Shown: positions 54,996-63,700 of the stretch, one piece after another | Numbering within the stretch: position 1 is the stretch's first letter | How the letters are laid out: every line of letters starts with the position of its first letter | NCBI RefSeq assembly: GCF_000378625.1 | Contig: NZ_KB905165.1 | Span: forward strand, 186,001-250,000 | Direction of reading: 5' to 3' | Source of the DNA: Colwellia piezophila ATCC BAA-637 | GTDB taxonomy: Bacteria > Pseudomonadota > Gammaproteobacteria > Enterobacterales > Alteromonadaceae | DNA: 64,000 bases | Translations under genes and position numbers: made by a program | Notes under the pieces: model-generated | Database searches by the model: none | What the model saw: the letters and a program-made list of their open reading frames with translations, nothing else | What the model was told of the DNA's origin: nothing

Positions 54996-55427
54996 CTATA
55001 GCGCACTATAGTTGGTTTGTATGTTACTGAGACCATCTATACGGCTTAGACTGAGCATGATATAACAAGTCTTATAGGCTAAGTCAGCACCTGTTTCAGG
55101 TGATATGGCTAAGTATTGCCAACGACAATCATTCTCCCGATAAGTAATAAAATTACTTTGCGAGCGTTTAAACATTTTTAATGCCGAATAGCGACCATTG
55201 ACTAAGGCCTTTTCTTCCAAGTTAAAAGTATGTAGGTTTACCCACGTTTGTAACTCTCTATCAACATGCGAAATAACGCCATCTAAACATCGAGACATTG
55301 CTGCAGTTGACATTTGATCGGCAGTTTTATTTTTACATGTTTCAATATCCTTCGCCGCATTTGCCGGATTACTCATCAGTAAAGGGCATAATAGTGCAAA
55401 AGCTAAAAGTATATGATTACGGATCAT
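54996..55427 (-). CDS. LprI/DUF1311-like secreted protein
   Basis: The 143-residue protein has a signal peptide (1-24, cleavage after ANA). The mature part has Cys residues in IETCKNK, SRCLDGV, NDCRW and YKTCYIM, with the pattern of LprI-like (DUF1311) domains: AMSRCLDG...F..YRENDCRWQ. LprI-type proteins include lysozyme inhibitors, but function in proteobacteria is unproven. It is predicted periplasmic. It stands between the AI-2E gene and yciI, on the opposite strand to the former. Confidence 0.82.
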   Translation of the reverse strand: MIRNHILLAFALLCPLLMSNPANAAKDIETCKNKTADQMSTAAMSRCLDGVISHVDRELQTWVNLHTFNLEEKALVNGRYSALKMFKRSQSNFITYRENDCRWQYLAISPETGADLAYKTCYIMLSLSRIDGLSNIQTNYSAL

Positions 55428-55494
55428 TTTAGGGTTAACAACTCAGTAGTTTAGGTATTAGGTACTATACAGTGTGTATTAGTATTCGTTAAGT

Positions 55495-55538
55495 AACTAA
55501 ACTTATCAGCCTTAAGTTTATTAGGAATAAGTTTAGTT
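55495..55538. repeat. 12-bp perfect inverted repeat, 20-nt loop
   Basis: AACTAAACTTAT pairs exactly with ATAAGTTTAGTT. It lies between yciI and the LprI-like gene on the minus strand. No U-tract follows, so a terminator role is uncertain; it may stabilise the upstream mRNA end. Confidence 0.5.
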
Positions 55539-55568
55539 AGGATTAATTTTAGCTGACAAGTTACCCTA

Positions 55569-55871
55569 CTATGCCGGTAATACCTTCTTATAAGGTTTCA
55601 CCGTGACTTTTTTATAAACGCCGGCATCAACATAAGGGTCTTGATCAGCCCAGCGCTGTGCAGCCATTAAGTTGTTAAACTCGGCAACAATTAATGACCC
55701 AGTAAATCCGGCTTCACCGGGATCTTCACTGTCGATAGCAGGACAAGGGCCAGCTAATAATAATCGATCTTGCGCTTGAAGAACTTTTAATCGTTCAATA
55801 TGTTTATCTCTAACCGATAGGCGCAAGCTAAGTGAATTGTCCACATCTTCACTGTAAATAACATAAAACAT
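55569..55871 (-). CDS. yciI: YciI-family protein
   Basis: This 100-residue protein has a ferredoxin-like fold with the family's conserved His and Asp ([24 protein letters not shown], and the DPYVDAGVY segment). YciI proteins are proposed to be small dimeric enzymes; catalytic function is unproven in most. It is 60 bp downstream of yciB on the same strand, the arrangement seen across gammaproteobacteria, so the two are probably cotranscribed. Confidence 0.92.
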   Translation of the reverse strand: MFYVIYSEDVDNSLSLRLSVRDKHIERLKVLQAQDRLLLAGPCPAIDSEDPGEAGFTGSLIVAEFNNLMAAQRWADQDPYVDAGVYKKVTVKPYKKVLPA

Positions 55872-55931
55872 GTCAGGGTTCCTTTTTAATAATAGATCAA
55901 ACAGAAGGGTCTTAAATAAAGATTGTTAATC

Positions 55932-56540
55932 TTACGGGGCATTTTTTTCATCACTGACTTTATCGCTATCATCATCTTCAAGAGGCAAATGTTTATATAA
56001 TGCCAAAATAGAGCCGATAGAAAAGACAAACATTAAACCGGTTAAACCAAAAACCTTAAAGTTTACCCAGGTATCAAGGTCGAAATTAAACGCCACGTAA
56101 TAATTTAATCCGGCGCAAAATAAGAAGAACATAGCCCAGGCAAAATTTAATCTAGACCAAATATTTTCAGGCAACTTTAACGACTCACCTAGAAACTCTT
56201 TAATGATGTTCTTGTTGAAAAAACTATTACTTACTATTAATGCACCTGCAAAAAAAGTATTAATAATGGTGACTTTCCATTTAAGAAAGGCATCATTTTG
56301 TAGGTAAATAGTCAGGCCGCCAAAAACGACGATTAGCCCGAAGAATATCCATTGCTTGGCCGGGATTTTCTTTTTCTTAATTTTGTAATAAATGATTTGC
56401 AAAAAGGCGGCAATTATCAAACTACCAGTGGCCCAATAAATACCGGCTAATGAATTAACAATGAAAAAAATAACAAGTGGGAAGTATTCAAGAAATAACT
56501 GCATATAAAACCAATATTGAAAGGGATTTAAAGATGACAT
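55932..56540 (-). CDS. yciB: Inner-membrane septation protein YciB (IspZ)
   Basis: YciB (intracellular septation protein A family) is an inner-membrane protein linked to cell-envelope synthesis and division. The 202 residues form five to six helices, with family landmarks FQYWFYMQLFLEYFPLVIFF at the start, PAKQWIFFGLIVVFGGLT and the NFAWAMFFLFCAGLNYYVAF segment. The C-terminal tail is acidic (DDDSDKVSDEK). It precedes yciI on the same strand. Confidence 0.93.
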   Translation of the reverse strand: MSSLNPFQYWFYMQLFLEYFPLVIFFIVNSLAGIYWATGSLIIAAFLQIIYYKIKKKKIPAKQWIFFGLIVVFGGLTIYLQNDAFLKWKVTIINTFFAGALIVSNSFFNKNIIKEFLGESLKLPENIWSRLNFAWAMFFLFCAGLNYYVAFNFDLDTWVNFKVFGLTGLMFVFSIGSILALYKHLPLEDDDSDKVSDEKNAP

Positions 56541-57517
56541 TAAGATGTAACTAACATCACCAAACTACTCAGTACACAATTTTAACGAATGTGGGTTTAA
56601 TAGCCAAGCTTATATTCATTTATCATCACACATTAAAAAGATAATTTTAACCATGCCACTTTTTCCTATCAACGAGCAACCCAAGGATAATTCTTGATAG
56701 GGTAAACTTATCAGTTGAAATGGTAATAAAACGACCAATTTTTTAATCCTTCTATTTTCTTTACTCTATAGTTGATTTAGCTATTTATTTTTTTCATATG
56801 TGACGGAGTAAAACAGGTAATATCAAAAATACAAGAGTTTAACTGAGCAGGAGGTCGAGATAGTTAAGTTGCTATTAATAAGTCATTTTATGACAAGGTT
56901 TACTTGCCCCTTGGTTAAAACAGTATTTGCAAAATATTCCACAGCAAAATATTGAAGATCAACAAGTAGACTTTAGGCAGAAAGTTTTGGGTGCAGAAAA
57001 TCATTATGTTAAAGCTCCACTTATTGCACATAGCCTTATGTTTATTCCCGATGAGCTCTTCGAGGCTCGCCAAAAGCTACTTTTAGATGCGTTTAATGCG
57101 ACGAGTACTCACCCAGGGTTAATTGATAAATGGTTGAATTTAGATGAATCGTTTCGCCGGGTATTAGTAAAAAATCGCCCATGGCATGTAATCTACGCCA
57201 TTTCTTTTTCTATTAATGGCGTGATATCTACAGGATTAATTCACAATTTCTATTGCTAAATAGGGTAAGTCCTTATAAATACTCATGTTTAAAGTGTAAG
57301 CAAAAGTAATATTACTTGCGCATTAATTTTTTTATGCTAACAATAATATCAGTATAAAAACCTAGTTGTTCGCTTTTTAATAGTATAAATAAAACATTAT
57401 TTACAGTGGGTTATAGTATTTTCATGTTTTCGAATCCTCTTTCTTGCAATCCTTTAAATCTGTCATATGCTTTAAGGCACAAACTAAAATAATAACAATA
57501 CGGATATCTCAAATAAA
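56541..57517. other. Sparse region upstream of the signalling cluster
   Basis: This 977-bp stretch contains only one weak open frame (56927-57259, listed separately). The rest (56541-56926 and 57260-57517) is AT-rich, with no clear hairpin, repeat or MITE end. The promoter of the signalling cluster must lie in its right part. Confidence 0.5.
56927..57259 (+). CDS. Doubtful small hypothetical protein
   Basis: The open frame encodes 110 residues from a TTG with no good ribosome site. The chain is mixed, with an amphipathic helical stretch (PDELFEARQKLLLDAFNATS) and a hydrophobic C-terminus ending GLIHNFYC. No family is recognised. The in-frame stop is only 11 codons upstream and the frame is isolated. 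It could be a genuine small gene, a gene remnant or chance. Confidence 0.35.
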   Translation: MQNIPQQNIEDQQVDFRQKVLGAENHYVKAPLIAHSLMFIPDELFEARQKLLLDAFNATSTHPGLIDKWLNLDESFRRVLVKNRPWHVIYAISFSINGVISTGLIHNFYC

Positions 57518-57640
57518 TGTTCAAATTCTCCAGTGAATTAACGATTGCTCAGGTTAACGAGTATCAAGCCCAAATCATTCCAATAAAAAACATATCAAAA
57601 AATACCGAACTACGATGCATTAAACGATGAGGAAATTAGT
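57518..57640 (+). pseudogene. In-frame remnant resembling the start of a STAS protein
   Basis: From the ATG at 57518, 41 codons read MFKFSSELTIAQVNEYQAQI and on without a stop straight into the CheY frame at 57641. The opening resembles the first strand and helix of STAS proteins encoded beside CheY in related chemotaxis loci (from memory, not searched). The STAS core is missing. Either it is a remnant after an internal deletion or it is a natural N-terminal extension of the response regulator; there is only a weak ribosome site before 57518. Confidence 0.4.
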
Positions 57641-58003
57641 ATGACTAAAGTGTTAGTTGTTGATGACTCAAACTCAATAAGAGACATGGTCAGTTTTACC
57701 TTAAAAAGTGCCGGATACGAAACGGTTGAGGCTAAAGATGGTCAAGATGGTTTAAGTAAAGCGCAAGCCAGTAATTTTGACTTGGTGATTTCAGATGTAA
57801 ATATGCCCAATATGGATGGTATAAGTTTATGTACAGAACTGCGCAAGCTCCCTGATTTTAAATTTACTCCTATTTTGATGCTTACCACTGAAAGTTCCAC
57901 TGATATGAAAATGCGCGGGAAATCGGCTGGGGCCACAGGTTGGTTGGTAAAACCGTTTAACCCGGAAAAGTTATTAGCCACCATTAAACGAGTGGTTAAG
58001 TAA
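57641..58003 (+). CDS. CheY-like single-domain response regulator
   Basis: This 120-residue receiver domain has acidic pair Asp8-Asp9, phospho-acceptor Asp52 (ISDVNMPNMDG), the conserved Thr in MLTTES and Lys in WLVKPFNP. It has no output domain, so it acts by binding another protein, like CheY. GAGGAAA precedes the ATG, supporting this start over the in-frame upstream ATG at 57518. It opens a chemotaxis-like cluster; a CheA kinase to phosphorylate it is not in the window. Confidence 0.92.
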   Translation: MTKVLVVDDSNSIRDMVSFTLKSAGYETVEAKDGQDGLSKAQASNFDLVISDVNMPNMDGISLCTELRKLPDFKFTPILMLTTESSTDMKMRGKSAGATGWLVKPFNPEKLLATIKRVVK

Positions 58004-58085
58004 TTTTGTAAGCATGAAATTTTATTTAATCGTTTAGTTCAGTAACGTAGTTATCTTTGGTGCTTAATATCTAAGTGTTCTGTCG

Positions 58086-58138
58086 TGATAATTTACTAGA
58101 TTTTGACAAGGACATAGTGAAAATCTAGTAAATTATCA
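58086..58138. repeat. 19-bp perfect inverted repeat between cheY-like and cheD genes
   Basis: TGATAATTTACTAGATTTT pairs exactly with its complement across a 15-nt loop. No T-tract follows. It separates the regulator from cheD in the same direction. A TTGGTATAACT sequence resembling a MITE end lies 15 bp downstream. Confidence 0.7.
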
Positions 58139-58220
58139 ACAGTATTTTAGTCATGTTGGTATAACTATTTTTAGAAAACCTTAATTCGTTGCCTAAAGCC
58201 AACTTTAATAAGGACGTTTT

Positions 58221-58880
58221 GTGCTAAAAAATAATCATCCACAAGTATCTGAATATATGGCGCAGTGCCTGCCAGAATTTATGCAGATTAATCATTATTG
58301 GGATAAACAAAGGAATATGGTAGTTGCTAAAATTCTACCAGGTGAGTTTTATATGACCACTGAGAATGTAGCGATAGCAACAACACTGGGTTCATGTATT
58401 TCTGCTTGTATTTGGGATGATCGCAGTCGTATAGGTGGCATGAATCATTTTATGTTACCGGTCACCAATAAAGAAGCTCATGAAGTAAATTGGGGGAAAA
58501 AAGATAAGACTTCAGATGCGACCCGTTATGGAAATTTTGCTATGGAACATCTTATTAATACTATTTTAAGATCGGGGGGCCGAAAATTAAATTTAAGAGC
58601 AAAACTATTTGGTGGTGCAAAAGTGCTTGATCAATTGTCCGATGTTGGACAAAAGAACATTAATTTTGCCTTAGCTTATTTAGATCAAGAAGAAATTGTC
58701 ATTGAAAGTAGTGATCTTGGTGATATTTACCCCCGAAAAGTTATCTTTGAACCTTGTAGTGGCCGAGTCTTTATCAAACGACTGGATAACTTGCACAATG
58801 ATACTATTATTCGCCGAGAAAGTGATTATCGCAATCAAATTAATCAAAAAGAGATTAGTGGAGATATTGAACTTTTTTAG
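58221..58880 (+). CDS. cheD: CheD-like chemoreceptor glutamine deamidase
   Basis: CheD deamidates receptor glutamines and can partner CheC or CheY. The 219-residue protein has the catalytic Cys59 (TLGSCISACIWD) and His76 (GGMNHFMLP), 17 residues apart as in the family, and a conserved LRAKLFGGAKVL strand. N- and C-terminal extensions make it longer than typical CheD (about 160). The C-terminus ends GDIELF, a tail shared with two neighbours. The start is GTG with an AAGGA site. No CheC, CheB or CheR is in the window. Confidence 0.92.
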   Translation: MLKNNHPQVSEYMAQCLPEFMQINHYWDKQRNMVVAKILPGEFYMTTENVAIATTLGSCISACIWDDRSRIGGMNHFMLPVTNKEAHEVNWGKKDKTSDATRYGNFAMEHLINTILRSGGRKLNLRAKLFGGAKVLDQLSDVGQKNINFALAYLDQEEIVIESSDLGDIYPRKVIFEPCSGRVFIKRLDNLHNDTIIRRESDYRNQINQKEISGDIELF

Positions 58881-58906
58881 TGGTTACAGCATAGGAATTA
58901 AATTGT

Positions 58907-59164
58907 ATGGATATACTTAATGTATTTATCGTTGATGACGGCCAAGGAATGTTAGGTATAAAAGAGCTGGACTCAAGTACAATTATTAAAGATAAAAACT
59001 CTAGTCTTAGTTGGGGAATACCCAGCAGGGCTCATGATATTTCAGCGCACACCAATCAAGATCCTTTAACTGATATCGCTAGACAACTTCTTGATTATGC
59101 CTTTTTAAGTCGAGCAGAAATGCAACAGTTCCTAACTAAAGATTGCATTGGAGGCACGTTATGA
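58907..59164 (+). CDS. 85-residue protein of unknown function in the signalling cluster
   Basis: [22 protein letters not shown] opens like the first strand of a receiver or a beta-alpha fold, but the protein is too short for a receiver domain and lacks a phospho-acceptor. The middle is polar (residues 25-50), and the end carries a helix, [24 protein letters not shown]. It overlaps the methyl-accepting gene by four bases (ATGA), so it is translationally coupled to it and is probably a real gene. No family is recognised. Confidence 0.6.
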   Translation: MDILNVFIVDDGQGMLGIKELDSSTIIKDKNSSLSWGIPSRAHDISAHTNQDPLTDIARQLLDYAFLSRAEMQQFLTKDCIGGTL

Positions 59165-60351
59165 GTCATATGAAAAATACTATGTACTTATCCTGTGTTT
59201 TAAGCTTATTGATATGGGTTAACTATTTTTTTATTCACCAAGAAATTATTTTTGTACTCTTATTCTCTGTGCTATTTATTTTATTAGTCGTCTTAACAAG
59301 TCAAATAAGTAAATTTATTTCATCCAGTATTGAGCCTAAAAACGGGGATACTATGTCGGTAGTCGATAATGAATTAATACATAGTGTTATTTTCGAGTTA
59401 CAGCAGTTTATCCACCAAGAAGTAACTATTGTAGAAAATGAGCTTCAAAGAACCAAGGTCATAGTTTCTGATGCGGTTACGGGCATCTCCGATAGCTTTA
59501 AGCATTTGCAGAGTTTAAGTGAAGATCAGCAACAAATGATTAAATTGTTGATTTCTCATTCCTCTAGCATGGGAGATGATAACAACTCATCATTAGATAG
59601 TTTTGTTACCGACTCCAACAAAACCCTTGATGACTTTGTCGGGGTTATAATAAATACCAGTAAACAAAGTCTTGAAACCATGATTTATACCGATGAGATG
59701 GTAATACAATTTGACAGTATTTTTAAACTTTTGTCACAAGTTGAAGGTTTGGCGAGTCAAACAAATTTACTCGCACTTAACGCTGCTATAGAAGCTGCTC
59801 GTGCGGGAGAGGCGGGCCGTGGATTTGCCGTTGTTGCTAATGAAGTGCGTAATTTATCTGTAGGTTCAACAGAGCTTAATGAAGATATTCGTACTGAAAT
59901 AAATAAAGCCAAAGAAATTATTGCTAAGTTACGTAATTCAGTTGAAATAATGGCCTCTGCAGATATGACTTCAACATTAGAGGCAAAAGACAAAATGTCG
60001 GTAATGATGAGCCATGTTGAACAGGTAAATATTCAGACGACAACGAGTGTGGAAGAGCTGGCTATTATTGCACCTCAGATTACCAACGCGGTAAGTCTTG
60101 GCGTGCGTTCGTTACAATTTGAAGATTTAACCAGGCAATCATTAGAGTCATTACAAGTAAATGTTAGCAGCCTGCATGAAATAAGTGATGTCTTGGCTAC
60201 CTTTGATAAACAGCCAAATATTGCTATACATCAACAATTGATTAAGCTTAAAGAGACTTGTCAGCAAGTGTATCGCGAAACTCAACAGGCAGAAGATTCT
60301 CGCAGTGTTAAGCAGCTAAATATGGATGAGGGTGAGATTGATTTATTTTAA
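59161..60351 (+). CDS. Membrane-bound methyl-accepting-type signalling protein
   Basis: The 396 residues have two adjacent membrane helices (about 8-25 and 28-46) and no periplasmic sensor domain. A coiled coil follows, then a chemoreceptor signalling tip with the canonical [22 protein letters not shown] and [14 protein letters not shown] segments, and [13 protein letters not shown]. It must sense a membrane or cytoplasmic state. The ATG at 59161 has a GGAGG site; the upstream in-frame TTG at 59143 lacks one. The C-terminus ends GEIDLF, like CheD's. Confidence 0.9.
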   Translation: MSHMKNTMYLSCVLSLLIWVNYFFIHQEIIFVLLFSVLFILLVVLTSQISKFISSSIEPKNGDTMSVVDNELIHSVIFELQQFIHQEVTIVENELQRTKVIVSDAVTGISDSFKHLQSLSEDQQQMIKLLISHSSSMGDDNNSSLDSFVTDSNKTLDDFVGVIINTSKQSLETMIYTDEMVIQFDSIFKLLSQVEGLASQTNLLALNAAIEAARAGEAGRGFAVVANEVRNLSVGSTELNEDIRTEINKAKEIIAKLRNSVEIMASADMTSTLEAKDKMSVMMSHVEQVNIQTTTSVEELAIIAPQITNAVSLGVRSLQFEDLTRQSLESLQVNVSSLHEISDVLATFDKQPNIAIHQQLIKLKETCQQVYRETQQAEDSRSVKQLNMDEGEIDLF

Positions 60352-60377
60352 TTTTAACAACAATAGGGAAAAGACTT

Positions 60378-60683
60378 ATGGCAGTTAGCAGTAGACTTTC
60401 TGGAGATGATAAAGAACTTGTTATTAGAATTGATGAACGTTTTGATTTTTCATTACATCAACAGTTTCGTGACACTTATAACAGTATAACCATTCGAGAC
60501 TTAACTTATACTTTAGATTTAAGCCAAACAGAATACATGGATAGCTCGGCACTTGGAATGATTTTGTTGTTAAAAGATCATGTGGAACTTTATGCAGGCA
60601 AGCTCATTATTTCTAGGCCGAGTGAGACAGTAAGAAAAATATTAGAGATAGCTCAATTTCAACGCTTAATGACGATTGAATAG
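60378..60683 (+). CDS. STAS-domain anti-anti-sigma-type protein
   Basis: This 101-residue single STAS domain has the conserved phospho-acceptor Ser56/57 in TEYMDSSALGMILLL. In partner-switching systems such a protein is phosphorylated by an HATPase kinase and dephosphorylated by a PP2C phosphatase, switching which partner it binds. The next gene encodes a protein with both activities. An AGGGAAAA site precedes the ATG. Closest functional analogues are HsbA, SypA and CrsA; that is inferred from architecture. Confidence 0.9.
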   Translation: MAVSSRLSGDDKELVIRIDERFDFSLHQQFRDTYNSITIRDLTYTLDLSQTEYMDSSALGMILLLKDHVELYAGKLIISRPSETVRKILEIAQFQRLMTIE

Positions 60684-60739
60684 AATCTTATTCCGTAATT
60701 GTAAAATAATGTCTAAACAATCGGTTATAAGGATATGGT

Positions 60740-62488
60740 ATGCCAAAAATCCAAAAGCTTGCTCTTGTTGTCGACGACTCAAAATTGCAATGTAAATTGT
60801 TATCAGTTTTGCTGCAAGAAGAAAATTATCGAGTTGTGGTTGCAAACGATGGCGAAAGTGGCGTAGAAATGTATATAAAACACCAGCCAGATCTGGTGTT
60901 AATGGATATCAATATGCCGGTTATGAATGGTTTTGAAGCGACAAGGCGGATTAAAAAACTGTCGGGCGTGAACACCCTAGCGCCATTAATATTTATTACT
61001 AGCATGGATAGCGAAGAGGCATTTATCAAAAGTGTTGAAGCGGGAGGTGATAGTATTTTAGTTCGGCCTTTTACACCTAAGGTCTTTAAAGCAAAAATAA
61101 AGGCGATGCAAAGAATAAGCGACTTAGTCGATCAAGTAAAAAACCTTCAGCAACAACAACAAAATGATGCCGAATTGGCCGAAAAAATGATGTCTGGTGT
61201 TATTGAGGCAAGAAATTTTGCTTTAGATAAAATTGGCGTTATTAAAAAAGCGGCGACTATCTTTAGTGGTGATATCCAGTTGACAGCTTTGTGCCCAAAT
61301 GGGGATATTCATGTTTTACTGGGCGACTTTACTGGTCATGGCTTGCGAGCTTCAATTGGTGCAATTCCTGTGACTGAAACGTTTAGAGCAATGACCAAAA
61401 AGGGCTTTTCAATATTAGAAATTGTTGTGGAATTAAACCGGCAAATGTTTACTTTACTGCCAGGTGATTTATTCTTTGCCGCAAGTTTTGCTTGTATTTC
61501 AGAGCATGACAAATCTGCCTATATATTTAATGCAGGCTTGCCCGATGGTTATCTATTTAATGACAGTGCAAATATTAAAAAGCGGTTTACTTCAACACAC
61601 CCTCCTTTAGGGATTCTACCGAAATTATTACCCGATGCTCAGCTTGACGTTGTACAAGTGAAGGAAAAAGATCGGTTAGTTTTTATTACTGATGGAATCG
61701 TTGAAGCTAGGAATCAAGCGGGTGATCTATTTGGCTTTGCTCGATTTGAGAAATCAGCGAAAGATGGCATTACTCAAAAAAATCTAGTAAATAGTGTTTT
61801 AAAAAGTCTGGATGATTTTTGCCAAAACAGTGAGCAAGAGGACGACATTTCATTGGTAGAGGTACCTTGTAGTGGCTGGCAAGAAATCAAATTAAGCAAG
61901 AACGTTACTATTCCAGAAGGGTTTATCGAGGATGATTATTATTTAGGTACAACAACAAACTCATCACCGTCTTGGTCTTATCATTTATATTTAACCGGTC
62001 CGTTACTGAAAACAATAAACCCAATTCCATTAATTATGAACCAAATTAATGATTTAGAAGGCGCAGGAGAACACTGGCAAAGCCTATATACGATATTAAC
62101 AGAACTTTTCATTAATGGATTAGATCATGGGGTATTAAAACTCGACTCTTCATTAAAAGATTCAGCTGAAGGTTTTAGTCAATACTTTAATGAACGAGCA
62201 AATAGGCTAAGCCAGCTCGCTGAAAATACCTTGAACGAGAAGGAAGATCACATCCGTATAGCTTTGAAATATTTCCCTTTATTGCACGGTGGAAAGATGG
62301 TGATAAATATCAAAGATAGTGGTCAGGGTTTTGATATATTGGAAGTTATGAAAAATAACAGCATTGCGAGGCATGATGGCTTAAAGTTGAGTGGTCGAGG
62401 GGTAGAACTGGTTAATCAACTTTGTGATACCTTGGAATATCAAGAGCACGGGACCTTAGTGACAGCAAGTTATATCTGGAAAAACTAA
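60740..62488 (+). CDS. Receiver-PP2C-HATPase partner-switching regulator
   Basis: The 582 residues comprise a receiver domain (1-125, phospho-acceptor Asp56 in LMDINMPVMNG), a Gln-rich linker coil, a SpoIIE-type PP2C phosphatase (about 165-375; GDFTGHG, FITDGIVEAR, EDDISLV) and a C-terminal HATPase kinase (about 430-582; TELFINGLDHG N-box, DSGQGFD, SGRGVELV). This is the architecture of HsbR, SypE and CrsR, which both phosphorylate and dephosphorylate a STAS partner. The partner is most likely the STAS protein immediately upstream. The receiver would gate the switch from a histidine kinase. Confidence 0.93.
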   Translation: MPKIQKLALVVDDSKLQCKLLSVLLQEENYRVVVANDGESGVEMYIKHQPDLVLMDINMPVMNGFEATRRIKKLSGVNTLAPLIFITSMDSEEAFIKSVEAGGDSILVRPFTPKVFKAKIKAMQRISDLVDQVKNLQQQQQNDAELAEKMMSGVIEARNFALDKIGVIKKAATIFSGDIQLTALCPNGDIHVLLGDFTGHGLRASIGAIPVTETFRAMTKKGFSILEIVVELNRQMFTLLPGDLFFAASFACISEHDKSAYIFNAGLPDGYLFNDSANIKKRFTSTHPPLGILPKLLPDAQLDVVQVKEKDRLVFITDGIVEARNQAGDLFGFARFEKSAKDGITQKNLVNSVLKSLDDFCQNSEQEDDISLVEVPCSGWQEIKLSKNVTIPEGFIEDDYYLGTTTNSSPSWSYHLYLTGPLLKTINPIPLIMNQINDLEGAGEHWQSLYTILTELFINGLDHGVLKLDSSLKDSAEGFSQYFNERANRLSQLAENTLNEKEDHIRIALKYFPLLHGGKMVINIKDSGQGFDILEVMKNNSIARHDGLKLSGRGVELVNQLCDTLEYQEHGTLVTASYIWKN

Positions 62489-62533
62489 GTAGAGAGAAAT
62501 TAGCGGCAAAGTAGAACAAAAAGGAATTGTAAG

Positions 62534-63700
62534 ATGATAAAACATAACCTACTAATTATTGATGATGACATTGATTACTTAAACCTATTGGCTGAAAGTT
62601 TAAGTGATACCTTTAAGGTGAAATGTGCAAGTAACCTGTCAATGGCACAAAATCTACTTAACGAAAATATCCAATTCGATATCGCCTTAGTTGATGAACA
62701 TATTGGTAATGAAAAAGGCTCTGATTGGATAAAAGAGCAGCAAAGTCATGAATCCTCTCCAACTTCTTTTATTTTGTATTCAGGGTTAGCCACCGAAGAA
62801 GCGATACTTAAAGGCTTAGAATGTGGAGCCGATGATTTTTTAGCAAAACCCTTTTCTTTATTAGCGCTGCATTCAAAGCTCGATAAACTGATTGTTTATC
62901 AGGATAAAATTCATAACTTTGAAGATGAAATAAAATCCAAAAATAACGTGATAAATATATCAATGGCACAGGCTTCAAAATATGGCAGCTGTATGCAATT
63001 GACTTCTAAACTGAATCATTGTTTTTCCTTTGAGCAAATTCGTGATGAAGTGTTTTCCTACTTGCATGCCATGGATTTACACGGTTGTATTGCCTTTTAC
63101 CCTATCAATGACAAACCCCGATTTCATAGTGCTCAAAAAGGGTTTTGCTCCCCCGTAGAAATTGAAGTTATGGAGTTATTAAAGATAAAACCTCGCCTTT
63201 ACCGTTTTGGTTCAAGAACCATTTTTAACCATAGTCTAGTCTCACTGTTTATTCTTAACCTTGAAGAGGGCACTGTTGATACCGATATATATATTGATGC
63301 TTTAGCTTCAGTTATTGAATGTATTGGCGCTAGAATCGCGTTTATAACCTATAAAAACTCTTTGGTGAGTGTGCAAGAGCAAATAAAAAAAGCGGTGACT
63401 ACCACTAAAAAAATGGTAGAAATATCCAAGCATCATCAACAAGAAGTGATGAATGAGATAGTGCAAAAAATGGGTACTAGCTTTCATATTCTAGATATGA
63501 CACAAGACCAAGAAGATTTCCTTACTGATTTGGTACATGGAGCACTTAAAAAACACAGTCAAGATGATATTAACTTTATAGAAGTTACTCAGTTACTTGA
63601 TCAAGCTTTAAATAGTGTCGATCAACTCCAGCAATTAAACACCGAAAATGATCAAATTGATAAGTCTTATGATATTGATGATGAGGATGAATTATTTTGA
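62534..63700 (+). CDS. Response regulator with GAF-like or novel output domain
   Basis: Residues 1-125 form a receiver (Asp10-12 pocket, phospho-acceptor Asp54 in ALVDEHIG, Lys in LAKPFS). The remaining 260 residues include an alpha/beta region (about 150-285) that looks GAF-like in size and pattern, and a helical, coiled-coil C-terminus (290-388). No DNA-binding or enzymatic motif is visible. The protein ends DDEDELF, sharing the acidic-x-Leu-Phe tail of CheD and the methyl-accepting protein. It overlaps the next gene by four bases. Confidence 0.85.
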   Translation: MIKHNLLIIDDDIDYLNLLAESLSDTFKVKCASNLSMAQNLLNENIQFDIALVDEHIGNEKGSDWIKEQQSHESSPTSFILYSGLATEEAILKGLECGADDFLAKPFSLLALHSKLDKLIVYQDKIHNFEDEIKSKNNVINISMAQASKYGSCMQLTSKLNHCFSFEQIRDEVFSYLHAMDLHGCIAFYPINDKPRFHSAQKGFCSPVEIEVMELLKIKPRLYRFGSRTIFNHSLVSLFILNLEEGTVDTDIYIDALASVIECIGARIAFITYKNSLVSVQEQIKKAVTTTKKMVEISKHHQQEVMNEIVQKMGTSFHILDMTQDQEDFLTDLVHGALKKHSQDDINFIEVTQLLDQALNSVDQLQQLNTENDQIDKSYDIDDEDELF

